Of a stretch of DNA of 64,000 nt, positions 25,222 through 33,195 are shown piece after piece (the first letter of the stretch is position 1; each line of letters starts with the position of its first letter). Source of the stretch: CAYTZN01 sp964442495. GTDB taxonomy: Bacteria; Pseudomonadota; Gammaproteobacteria; Legionellales; Legionellaceae. The position numbers and the translations under genes are program-made. The stretch spans positions 1-64,000 of the forward strand of contig CAYTZN010000003.1 in NCBI GenBank assembly GCA_964442495.1, written 5' to 3'. Below the pieces are notes generated by a model. The model did not search any database and was not told where the DNA came from. It saw nothing but the letters and a program-made list of their open reading frames with translations.

Positions 25222-26388
25222 ATGACTAAATTACTCCATAACATACGAGTTGCAAGGGTATCTACAATTCCCTTTTCTATGCTTACTCAACTCCGACCAC
25301 ACCTGGAAGTGATAACTGAGTCGGGTGGGGAGCTTATAATCATTGCTAGTGATGATGAACTGGCTAACGAGCTAAGACAGTTAGATTCAGGTACTTTTAA
25401 GCCAGTATTTATCGCTCGAGAAATCAGCGTTGTTACAGATATAGTCTCCGTATTTAAATTGTGGAAATTATTTCGAAAACACCGATTTCATATTGTTCAC
25501 TCTATTACGCCTAAAGCCGGCTTGCTTTGCGCCATTGCTTCCCGTTTAGCAGGTGTACCTATTCGTTTACACACATATACCGGTCAGCCTTGGGTTACCA
25601 TGAGTGGTATTAAAAAATTCATTGTTAAGTTATGCGATAAACTGACTTCAATTCTTAACACGCAATGTTATACCGATAGTTTTAGTCAAAGAGATTTTTT
25701 AATTAAAAATAAAGTTGGCTCCATAGAAAAAATTAAGGTTTTAGGAAGTGGCTCACTTGCAGGAATTGATCTTTCACGGTTCACCCCCAATAATTTTTCT
25801 TCAGTGCAAATAAAGGAAATGAGAGCTAGTTTAGATTTAAGCGAGACAACGTTGGTTTTTCTTTTTGTAGGTCGAATAACCCAGGACAAAGGTATTTTTG
25901 AGCTCTTAGAGGCTACTGGTCAATTATTAGCTAGCGGCTTTGATATTGCTTTAGTAATTGTTGGGCCTTTTGAGCAAGAGTTTGAGCAACAAATTCGACC
26001 CCTGGCAGAAAAGTTTGGCCAAAATAGAGTTAAATTCACAGGGTTTAGAAAAGATCCAGAACGTTTTATGGCGATGTCTGATGTACTTTGTATCCCAAGT
26101 TATAGGGAGGGTTTTGGTACTGTCGTGATTGAAGCTGCAGCCCTTGGATTACCAGCTATTGGTTCAAAAATTTATGGTCTTACTGATGCAGTAGTGGATG
26201 GGGAAACAGGACTTTTGGTTGAACCAAAGAATGTAACTCAGTTGATAGAGGCAATGAAAAATTTATTGACGGATCCGCAATTAAGAAAGCGACTCGGAGA
26301 AAATGCAAGAAAACGCGCTATAAAAGAATTTGATAGCAAAAAACATGCTGAATTGTTGGTCATGGACTATAAGGATTTATTGAAATGA
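25222..26388 (+). CDS. Glycosyltransferase family 4
   Basis: A 388-residue GT-B enzyme. HIVHSITPKAGLLCAIASRL near residue 93 and RLHTYTGQPWVTM near residue 115 are typical of the acceptor domain in PglA/WcaL-like transferases. FLFVGRITQDKGIFELLEA opens the donor domain. PSYREGFGTVVIEAAALGLP is the EX7E region, and it is intact. It sits just before a WbpV-like reductase and a WbpL-like initiating transferase, so it may add the second sugar of the repeat. It overlaps the next gene by four bases. Confidence 0.85.
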   Translation: MTKLLHNIRVARVSTIPFSMLTQLRPHLEVITESGGELIIIASDDELANELRQLDSGTFKPVFIAREISVVTDIVSVFKLWKLFRKHRFHIVHSITPKAGLLCAIASRLAGVPIRLHTYTGQPWVTMSGIKKFIVKLCDKLTSILNTQCYTDSFSQRDFLIKNKVGSIEKIKVLGSGSLAGIDLSRFTPNNFSSVQIKEMRASLDLSETTLVFLFVGRITQDKGIFELLEATGQLLASGFDIALVIVGPFEQEFEQQIRPLAEKFGQNRVKFTGFRKDPERFMAMSDVLCIPSYREGFGTVVIEAAALGLPAIGSKIYGLTDAVVDGETGLLVEPKNVTQLIEAMKNLLTDPQLRKRLGENARKRAIKEFDSKKHAELLVMDYKDLLK

Positions 26389-27371
26389 ATACTCTGAACT
26401 CATCTGGCAATAAGACCGTACTTGTTACGGGTGCATCTGGTTTTGTTGGGAACCATTTGGTTCGGAGGCTTCGTGAAATTAAAGATTACCATGTGCGTGT
26501 TGCTACCAGAAATTCAAGTGTTAAAATCTTTGAAAACCATGAAGAAGTTGTTCCAATTAAAGATGTCTCTGCCTCGACTGACTGGAGCAATGCTTTAAAA
26601 AATTGTGATGTTGTTATTCATATGGCAGCGCGTGTTCATGTCATGCAAGAGCATGCTAAAAATCCTCTATATGAATTTAGGAAAGTAAATGTTGAAGGCA
26701 CACTTAATCTCGCAAGACAAGCGGCTATAAAAGGTGTTAAAAGGTTTATTTTTATCAGTACCATCAAGGTAAATGGCGAGGAGACACAACTTGGACATGC
26801 TTTTCATTCTGAAGATACGCCATGTCCTCAAGACCCATATGGAATTTCAAAATATGAGGCAGAGCAGGGCTTGCTTGGAATGGCTCTGGAAACAGGGTTA
26901 CAAATAGTTATCATTCGACCTACCATCATTTATGGTCCTGGCGTGAAAGGTAATTTTAGACACATGATTAATTGGTTAAGCAAAGGTTATCCATTGCCTT
27001 TAAAATCAATAAAAAATAAACGTAGTTTTGTTTCTATTTATAATTTAGTAGATCTTATGGTGAAATGCATAGAGCATCCAAAAGCTACGAATCAAATTTT
27101 TTTAGTGAGCGATAATGATGACTTATCTACTTCAGAATTATTGAGAAAAACGTGTAAGGCTCTAAATAAGCCTACCAGATTATTACCTATGCCTTATTGG
27201 GTTATGAGTGGGGTAGCGAAGATCTTTGGGAAGAAAATTATTGTTCAACGTTTATGTGGATCATTGCAAGTAGATATTTCAAAAACTTTAGATTTATTGG
27301 GTTGGAAGCCTGAGGTAAGCACGGACGAAGCTTTGCAAAGAACAATCAATGAGCATGTTAGCATTGAATAA
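26385..27371 (+). CDS. NAD-dependent 4-epimerase/reductase, WbpV-like
   Basis: A 328-residue extended SDR. VLVTGASGFVGNHLVRRL is the cofactor loop, FISTIKVNGEE the catalytic Ser region and YGISKYEAEQ the Tyr/Lys pair. In Pseudomonas aeruginosa O6, WbpV reduces UDP-4-keto-6-deoxy-GlcNAc to UDP-QuiNAc, and WbpL then transfers it. The same order (reductase then WbpL-like gene) is seen here. A membrane-bound WbpM-type dehydratase, which would supply the keto sugar, is not in the window. A UDP-hexose 4-epimerase remains an alternative. Confidence 0.75.
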   Translation: MNTLNSSGNKTVLVTGASGFVGNHLVRRLREIKDYHVRVATRNSSVKIFENHEEVVPIKDVSASTDWSNALKNCDVVIHMAARVHVMQEHAKNPLYEFRKVNVEGTLNLARQAAIKGVKRFIFISTIKVNGEETQLGHAFHSEDTPCPQDPYGISKYEAEQGLLGMALETGLQIVIIRPTIIYGPGVKGNFRHMINWLSKGYPLPLKSIKNKRSFVSIYNLVDLMVKCIEHPKATNQIFLVSDNDDLSTSELLRKTCKALNKPTRLLPMPYWVMSGVAKIFGKKIIVQRLCGSLQVDISKTLDLLGWKPEVSTDEALQRTINEHVSIE

Positions 27372-27492
27372 TATATTAGCTGTTAAATGCTTTTGAGAAT
27401 AACTTGTTAAATTAACTTACTTATTTAACGACAATGTTATGCACATTGAGATGATATAGCGCATTCATAATGCCTTAAGAGAATAGAGCATC

Positions 27493-28497
27493 ATGGTTTA
27501 CTTGTTAACAGCACTTTTTGTTTTTTCGCTCATACTAACTGGGTGTGTCCGCCATTATGCCTTGGCAAGAAACATCATCGATGTTCCTAACCACCGTAGT
27601 TCACACGTCATTCCCACGCCCCGCGGTGGCGGTGTGGCTTTTATTATTGCGTTTATTTTGGCGCTACCGTGCGTGGGTTACTTAAGCCTTGTGGTTTTCC
27701 CTGTAGGCCTTGCGTGTGTGGGTGCGGGCTTGTTCGTAGCTGCCCTAGGGTTTTTAGATGACCACGGGCATATTTCGGCTCGCTTTCGACTAGCAGGGCA
27801 TTTTTTAGCAGGCATTTTTGCGTTGTACTGTTTTGGGGGAATGCCATCCATTGTTCTTTTGGGATGGTCATTGCCTAGTGGGTGGGTTCTGAACGGTTTA
27901 GCTGTTTTTTATTTGGTATGGCTTTTAAACCTTTATAATTTTATGGATGGCATCGATGGCCTTGCCGCCATGGAAGCCATAACAGTCTGTTTAAGTGGCG
28001 CAATTTTGTATGGATTAACAGGCCATGTCGTTTTAATCGGCCTTCCATTAGCCCTTGCGGCAGCCGTCGCAGGTTTTGCGTGGTGGAATTTGCCCCCTGC
28101 ACGTATTTTTATGGGCGATGCTGGCAGTGGTTTTTTAGGCCTAACGCTTGGGATATTATCCATTCAAGCAGCGGTTACAAAACCCGCACTCTATTGGGCA
28201 TGGTTGATTTTACTGGGTGTTTTTATTGTGGATGCAACGGTCACGTTGTTTTGCCGTTTGTACCGAGGGTGCAAGGTCTACGAGGCGCACCGTAGCCATG
28301 CTTATCAGCACGCGGCTCGTCGTTTTGGGCGCCATTCTTGGGTTACCGCAGCCGTGTTTATGGTAAACACCTGTTGGTTGTTGCCCATAGCCGCCCTAGT
28401 GGCTTTGGATTATATCGATGGTTTTATGGCGTTGTTGATTTCTTATTTACCTTTAATTGGCTTGTCCATTAAATTTAAGGCCGGTCGAGTGGATTAA
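27493..28497 (+). CDS. Undecaprenyl-phosphate sugar-1-phosphate transferase, WbpL/WecA family
   Basis: A 334-residue membrane enzyme of about ten spans in the MraY/WecA family. It transfers a HexNAc-1-phosphate (probably QuiNAc, FucNAc or GlcNAc) to undecaprenyl phosphate and so starts the repeat. RSSHVIPTPRGGG and FLDDHGHISARFRL lie in the first half. NLYNFMDGIDGLAAME and FMGDAGSGFLGL are the Mg-binding Asp loops. AHRSHAYQHAARRFG is the His loop of the HRxHxYQ type seen in WbpL/WbcO. Base composition is clearly richer in G+C than the genes upstream, marking return to backbone DNA. Confidence 0.85.
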   Translation: MVYLLTALFVFSLILTGCVRHYALARNIIDVPNHRSSHVIPTPRGGGVAFIIAFILALPCVGYLSLVVFPVGLACVGAGLFVAALGFLDDHGHISARFRLAGHFLAGIFALYCFGGMPSIVLLGWSLPSGWVLNGLAVFYLVWLLNLYNFMDGIDGLAAMEAITVCLSGAILYGLTGHVVLIGLPLALAAAVAGFAWWNLPPARIFMGDAGSGFLGLTLGILSIQAAVTKPALYWAWLILLGVFIVDATVTLFCRLYRGCKVYEAHRSHAYQHAARRFGRHSWVTAAVFMVNTCWLLPIAALVALDYIDGFMALLISYLPLIGLSIKFKAGRVD

Positions 28498-28671
28498 ATC
28501 AAGTTACATCTTCCGTTCAATGGAATAAATCGTTAAATCATCTTCATTTAAGACACGAAATTACTGATAATTTTTTGCTCTCTTAATGTTGTGTTAAGAA
28601 ACGTTCTGTAAAATGAAAGCCGAGCAGTTAATTGTTTGTTATTTATTAAGTTTGTAGTCATAAAGATCACC

Positions 28672-28732
28672 ATGGAAGATTTCTATGGAAAATAGGGTGG
28701 CTACTATGTTAGGGAGATGTAAGTCATGTTGA
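28672..28732 (+). promoter_or_regulatory. csrA leader with three candidate CsrA-binding (ANGGA) motifs
   Basis: ATGGA occurs at 28672-28676 and 28685-28689, and AGGGA at 28711-28715. The third is the csrA Shine-Dalgarno site (AGGGAGAT). CsrA proteins bind ANGGA in RNA, and E. coli csrA is known to repress its own translation this way. Two overlapping short frames start at the ATGGA sites. The second (15 codons) ends inside the csrA start region, at TGA 28730-28732. Binding here is inferred. Confidence 0.5.
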
Positions 28733-28938
28733 TTTTGACGAGGCGTATAGGCGAGACGTTGATTATTGGTGATGATGTGAACATCACTGTGTTGGGTGTA
28801 AAAGGCAATCAAGTGCGTTTAGGTATTAATGCACCTAAAGATGTGTCAGTGCATCGTGAAGAAATTTATCTTCGCATACAGCAAGAAAAGCAGGGTACTG
28901 ATGTTGAAGAGTTTGAAGAAGCTGAAGAAGTTGTATAG
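28726..28938 (+). CDS. csrA: Carbon storage regulator CsrA
   Basis: A 70-residue RNA-binding dimer that controls translation and stability of mRNAs. In Legionella it governs the switch between replicative and transmissive phases. MLILTRRIGETLIIGDD and APKDVSVHREEIYLRIQ are the conserved core, with the key RNA-contact residue Arg44 present. The core looks almost identical, from memory, to the L. pneumophila protein. The tail from about residue 55 is longer and rich in Glu (VEEFEEAEE). It is read as a single gene and followed by a strong hairpin. Confidence 0.97.
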   Translation: MLILTRRIGETLIIGDDVNITVLGVKGNQVRLGINAPKDVSVHREEIYLRIQQEKQGTDVEEFEEAEEVV

Positions 28939-28965
28939 CTCACATTTTATTATCACGGCCTTCCC

Positions 28966-28994
28966 CGTTCCGAGCAACAAAGATGCTCGGAACG
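28966..28994 (+). terminator. Perfect hairpin after csrA
   Basis: CGTTCCGAGCA (28966-28976) pairs with TGCTCGGAACG (28984-28994) around a seven-base loop. It lies 27 bases after the csrA stop and just before the convergent birA gene. The following TGCTTTAAT is only a weak T tract, so termination may be partial or bidirectional. Confidence 0.65.
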
Positions 28995-29024
28995 TGCTTT
29001 AATCATCCCGGTAAACCAGTTCTA

Positions 29025-30050
29025 TTATTTATGTCGCATGTCATGCAGTGACGTATCCCCAGACGATAAGCAATGCATTACCCCATCATTATCCACCAGC
29101 AACAATTGCCCAGCTTCATTAACGCCATTTGCGATGCCATTTAAAGCCCCCCTAGGATGCGACACTTGAACGGCGTGGTCTTTTAGATAATCCGCCTTAT
29201 TCCATTCGCTAATAAATGCTGCAAACCCTTTGATTAAAAAAACATCCAAATAATGGCTTAAGGTGATAAGAAGGCGTGCGACTATTTTATTTCGGTCCAT
29301 ACGAGCATTTGTGATGTCATGCAATGAACACCAGGGTTTATCAGGGATTAATGTATTGTGTTCTACGTTATTTGAAGAATCAGTCGCCCTTGTGTTTGAA
29401 TTCACGTTTAAACCAATGCCAATCACCACGTCAGCGCCGCTATTGCTTTCAGCAATCACTTCAATCAGGCTGCCGCATAATTTTTTGTGGTCCCAGAAAA
29501 TATCATTTGGCCATTTAACGCGCAGGTTGTCTTCAATGCCAAGTGCTTTTAATGTGGATAATATACTCAAGCTTACAACCAAGCTTAAACCCGATAATCG
29601 CGATAGATCGCAGTCAAAATGCCATCGGCTTGAAAAATAAATGTTTTCGCCAAAAGGCGAATACCATTGTCGACCAAAGCGACCCCGTCCTTCGGTTTGC
29701 ATCTCTGCACAACAGAGCGTAATGGCTGAAGTGGAGGGCAATTCTTTTAAGAAGCGGTTCGTGGAGTCGATAGAGGCAAACACATGAGCTTCAATCGGCA
29801 ATGCGAATCCGAGATGGCGTAGTTCTTGTTGAATAAGGCCTTCATCCAATAACTGCAAGGGTGTTATTAATTGATAGCCACGTTTAGGGATTCTCAAAAT
29901 GGGCAGGCCTAATTCAATGAGTTGGGTAATGTGTTTCCAAATGGCGGTTCGGGATACATTCAATAGTGCGCCCAAAGCATTGCCACTGTGGCATGCACCA
30001 TCGCTTAAGTAGGCCAGTAATTTTTGATGGTGAGGGCTAAATTTTTTCAA
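29025..30050 (-). CDS. birA: Biotin-protein ligase / biotin operon repressor
   Basis: BirA activates biotin to biotinyl-AMP and attaches it to the AccB lysine. The bifunctional form also represses biotin genes. The first 60 residues form a winged helix (LLAYLSDGACHSGNALGALL, then VSRTAIWKH), so the repressor domain is present. EGRGRFGRQWYSPFGENIYF is the biotin-AMP loop and LRVKWPNDIFW with KKLCGSLIEV completes the site. The 341 residues are near normal length. The start is TTG at 30050. The phosphopantetheinyl transferase gene lies 12 bases upstream on the same strand. AccA, whose complex needs biotinylated AccB, is next door. Confidence 0.92.
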   Translation of the reverse strand: MKKFSPHHQKLLAYLSDGACHSGNALGALLNVSRTAIWKHITQLIELGLPILRIPKRGYQLITPLQLLDEGLIQQELRHLGFALPIEAHVFASIDSTNRFLKELPSTSAITLCCAEMQTEGRGRFGRQWYSPFGENIYFSSRWHFDCDLSRLSGLSLVVSLSILSTLKALGIEDNLRVKWPNDIFWDHKKLCGSLIEVIAESNSGADVVIGIGLNVNSNTRATDSSNNVEHNTLIPDKPWCSLHDITNARMDRNKIVARLLITLSHYLDVFLIKGFAAFISEWNKADYLKDHAVQVSHPRGALNGIANGVNEAGQLLLVDNDGVMHCLSSGDTSLHDMRHK

Positions 30051-30062
30051 TGAAGAGCTCGC

Positions 30063-30929
30063 TTAGTGATTATCATACAGTAGGGCGAAAAATACTTTTA
30101 TATCGGTTATCGAAATATACCGAATGGTTGAAATTTCCGGGGCATGGCAAAGTGCGGCGCTACACGCAATTCCTGGCATGAAAGAAGTCATGCGCCATGT
30201 TTTTTGATGTAATGCATCGTGGATATCAAGGCGCGTTGGCGCCGTGGGTGAGACGTCAAATTGTTGTGTGGGGTAGGATAGCCCAAGGCCTGAGGCTTTA
30301 ATAAAGGCTTCTTTTTGTGCCCAAATGTGGAAAAAAGTAAGCGGTTTTAGAGCATAAGGCGTGTTGGCCAGTGCTAAATTTTCTTGAGTTGAAAAAAGCT
30401 GTTTGCCAATGCCTTCATAGGGTCTTGGGGAAAAACGTTCAAGATCAATCCCCATTGGGTGCTCTCGCCCTACAGCAAGCAGCGCGAGCTCTCCTGAGTG
30501 GCTTAAATTAAAATGCACATCAGGGTGTTCCAAGAGTGCGGGCTTGCTATGCGTACTGTAGGTAAAGGTTAATGCACTGGGTTTGAGTGTTGTGTAGTGG
30601 CTAAGAACAAGGCGAAGCCCCGCTCGTGCTACGGTAAACCGTCGTTGATGGCGCGAAAAATGATACCGCTCTGCTCGCGTCAATTCTTCAGGGTTGAGAA
30701 GCGTTTTTGCATCGCTTAACGATTGAGATTGAAGTGGAAATTGCCAAATATCGATGTGATTTTTCAAAAGGCCACTTGAGATTAATGCCTCATCAAACGT
30801 CACTCGTTGAAGAATTTCATGGCGCTGGGGCGTTTCATTGAGGTTTAAATGTGTATTTATAGCGCTAAAGGTATTGTTCATGAATGCAATGGGTGGCATC
30901 AAATAGCAGTTGAGGTTATCATATCGCAT
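30063..30929 (-). CDS. Sfp-type 4'-phosphopantetheinyl transferase
   Basis: Transfers phosphopantetheine from CoA to a carrier-protein serine. MGIDLERFSPRPYEG is the Mg-binding GxDxE motif and FHIWAQKEAFIKASGLGLS is the WxxKEAxxKxxGxG motif, both complete. Length of about 288 residues fits the Sfp/Gsp class rather than short AcpS. The frame is open further upstream, to 31016, but that would overlap accA. ATG 30929 with GGTGA nine bases before it is chosen. No PKS or NRPS is in the window, so the carrier could be AcpP itself or a distant synthase. Confidence 0.85.
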   Translation of the reverse strand: MRYDNLNCYLMPPIAFMNNTFSAINTHLNLNETPQRHEILQRVTFDEALISSGLLKNHIDIWQFPLQSQSLSDAKTLLNPEELTRAERYHFSRHQRRFTVARAGLRLVLSHYTTLKPSALTFTYSTHSKPALLEHPDVHFNLSHSGELALLAVGREHPMGIDLERFSPRPYEGIGKQLFSTQENLALANTPYALKPLTFFHIWAQKEAFIKASGLGLSYPTQQFDVSPTAPTRLDIHDALHQKTWRMTSFMPGIACSAALCHAPEISTIRYISITDIKVFFALLYDNH

Positions 30930-30956
30930 GATGATAATTTCACCAACGAGTAACTG

Positions 30957-31910
30957 ATGAGTCGACAATTTTTGGATTTTGAGCAGCCCATCGAGGAATT
31001 GAATCAAAAAATTCAAGCACTGCGGATGGTAGGCAGCGATAATGAAGTGAATTTAAGCGAAGAAATTGCCCGTCTTGAAGCAAAATGTGAAGAGTTAACG
31101 GCCAATGTTTGTGCGCACCTTGAACCTTGGCAGGTCGCCCAAATGGCGAGGCACCCTTTGCGCCCGCAAACAACAGATTACATTGAGCTGATGTTTTCAG
31201 ACTTCCAAGAATTGCATGGCGACAGGCATTATTCAGCAGCACCTGCCATTATTGGCGGGCTTACGCGTTTTAATGGTGAGGCTGTGATGGTCATTGGGCA
31301 TCAAAAAGGTAAACGCACCAAAGAAAAAGTGTATCGAAACTTTGGTATGGCGCGTCCTGAAGAATACCGTAAAGCGTTGCGTTTAATGAAAATGGCTGAA
31401 AAATTTAAATTGCCTATTTTCACCTTTATAGATACTGCAGGCGCATACCCAGGTATTGGTGCTGAAGAACGTAACCAATCCGAAGCCATTGCTCGCAACC
31501 TTCTTGAAATGTTTAAGTTAAAAACGCCTATCATTTGTGTGGTAACAGGTGAGGCGGGTTCTGGCGGTGCTTTAGCCATTGGTGTTGGTGATCGAGTCCT
31601 CATGTTACAGCATTCAATCTATTCTGTGATTTCGCCTGAAGGGTGTGCGTCTATTTTATGGAAAGACCCTTCTAAAGCCAGTGATGCCGCCCGTGCCATG
31701 GGCATTACAGCGGGTAAAATCTTTGAAAACAAATTGGTGGATAGGATTGTTGAAGAGCCGTTGGGTGGCGCGCACCGCAATGTGAATGAAATGGCGGCAA
31801 CGCTTAAAACGGTGTTAATGGAAGAGTTGCATTTTCTAAAGTCACTCTCTATGGATGAATTGCTCACACAACGGTATCAAAAATTCCTCGCCATGGGTGC
31901 ATGTGACTGA
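30957..31910 (+). CDS. accA: Acetyl-CoA carboxylase carboxyltransferase, alpha subunit
   Basis: The 317 residues have the family's full length. AccA/AccD transfers carboxyl from biotin to acetyl-CoA to form malonyl-CoA, the first step of fatty-acid synthesis. FLDFEQPIEELNQKI is the usual N-terminal helix. GHQKGKRTKEKVYRNFGMA and FIDTAGAYPGIGAEERNQSE are the acetyl-CoA and oxyanion regions, followed by GEAGSGGALAIGVGDRVLML. It is divergent from the PPTase-birA pair and overlaps tilS by eight bases, an order common in Gammaproteobacteria. Confidence 0.96.
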   Translation: MSRQFLDFEQPIEELNQKIQALRMVGSDNEVNLSEEIARLEAKCEELTANVCAHLEPWQVAQMARHPLRPQTTDYIELMFSDFQELHGDRHYSAAPAIIGGLTRFNGEAVMVIGHQKGKRTKEKVYRNFGMARPEEYRKALRLMKMAEKFKLPIFTFIDTAGAYPGIGAEERNQSEAIARNLLEMFKLKTPIICVVTGEAGSGGALAIGVGDRVLMLQHSIYSVISPEGCASILWKDPSKASDAARAMGITAGKIFENKLVDRIVEEPLGGAHRNVNEMAATLKTVLMEELHFLKSLSMDELLTQRYQKFLAMGACD

Positions 31911-33195
31911 TTCTCTTCTTACTCCCGATTGGCGGCAGGCGCTTTCTAAATACCCGATACTTTATGTAGGCTTTAGTGGAGGGCTTGATTCCACCGTGCT
32001 CTTGCACTGCCTAGCGGTGGAGCCTGCCCTTTTTGGTAAACTTAAAGCTGTTTATGTGCATCACGGCCTTAGTGAAAACGCGAGTCATTGGCAGGCGCAT
32101 TGCCATCGGGTTTGTAAAACTTTAGCTATTCCCTTCATTGCACGGCATGTGGTTTTAAGCGGGCAATCCAACATTGAAGAAGAAGCACGCGTGGCTCGGT
32201 ATCATGCGTTTGCAACGTTGCTTTCTGAGGATGATGGTTTGTTATTGGCGCATCATAAAGATGATCAAGCAGAAACCCTCTTGTTGCAGCTGTTTCGAGG
32301 CGCTGGTATTGATGGCATGGCGGCAATGGGTGAGATGAAAAAACTCCCCAAAGGCACATTGTTAAGGCCCTTTTTAAACCACTCACGAGAAACGCTAGAA
32401 GCATATGCTAGAGCGCATCAGTTAATTTGGGTGGAAGATGAAAGCAATCAAAATAGTGCGTTTTCACGAAACCATCTTCGTCATCACATCATGCCTTTTC
32501 TAAAAAAAAAATGGCCTAATGTTATACACCAGCTATCACAAAGTGCGTCACACTGCCAAGATGCAAAAGCAAACCTTGAGGCGCTGGCTGCGGTGGACGC
32601 TAACGCTTTAGGGCTTACTTCATCGCGGTTAGTCGTGTGGCCCCTGCAACAGCTTGAAACAGCACGCCTTAGGAATGTATTGCGCACGTGGTTTAAAAAC
32701 AATAATGTGCGCGTGCCTTCTGCGAATAGTTTAAATCAGCTTATCAATGACGTTATTCTGGCACGTAAAGATGCATTCCCCTTGGTTGAGTGGGGTAGGG
32801 TAGGGGTGCGTCGGTATCAGAACACGTTGTATTTATTAAAAAACACCGTGCGCACGTGTATGGAAAGCTTGCCTTGGTTAACGTTTCCTGAGCCTTTGGT
32901 ATGGGGGGAGTCGGGTTTGTCATTGCATGCTAAACCTTCGGATAAAGGGTTGCGCTTAGGCGCAGGAGTGCATGTAGAGGTTCGTTGTCGAAAGGGCGGG
33001 GAGCAGTTTTTTTGGCGTCGGCAACATAAAGATCTTAAAAAATTATTTCAGCAATGGCAGGTGCCGCCTTGGCAGCGTGATGAAATTCCCCTTCTTTATA
33101 TTGATAATCAATTGGCCGCAGTGGTGGGCTTTGCAGTAAGCGATGATCATTACAGTGAGCATGGTGATAATACGTACGAAATAATAGTACGCTAA
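31903..33195 (+). CDS. tilS: tRNA(Ile)-lysidine synthase
   Basis: Adds lysine to C34 of the CAU-anticodon isoleucine tRNA so that it reads AUA. The PP-loop YVGFSGGLDSTVLLH starts near residue 20, and HHKDDQAETLLLQLFRGAG is the second catalytic block. The C-terminal domain (WLTF to EYNTYEIIVR-like end) contains GGEQFFWRRQHKDLKKLFQ, the tRNA-binding part, so this is the full-length class. GTG 31903 is chosen as start because the open frame upstream lies wholly inside accA. Its stop overlaps the convergent effector-like gene by four bases. Confidence 0.93.
   Translation: MTDSLLTPDWRQALSKYPILYVGFSGGLDSTVLLHCLAVEPALFGKLKAVYVHHGLSENASHWQAHCHRVCKTLAIPFIARHVVLSGQSNIEEEARVARYHAFATLLSEDDGLLLAHHKDDQAETLLLQLFRGAGIDGMAAMGEMKKLPKGTLLRPFLNHSRETLEAYARAHQLIWVEDESNQNSAFSRNHLRHHIMPFLKKKWPNVIHQLSQSASHCQDAKANLEALAAVDANALGLTSSRLVVWPLQQLETARLRNVLRTWFKNNNVRVPSANSLNQLINDVILARKDAFPLVEWGRVGVRRYQNTLYLLKNTVRTCMESLPWLTFPEPLVWGESGLSLHAKPSDKGLRLGAGVHVEVRCRKGGEQFFWRRQHKDLKKLFQQWQVPPWQRDEIPLLYIDNQLAAVVGFAVSDDHYSEHGDNTYEIIVR

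Noticed and set aside
28899..29640. Plus-strand frame of 125 codons inside birA (29263-29640)
   Set aside because: Antisense to conserved biotin-ligase motifs, so treated as a shadow.
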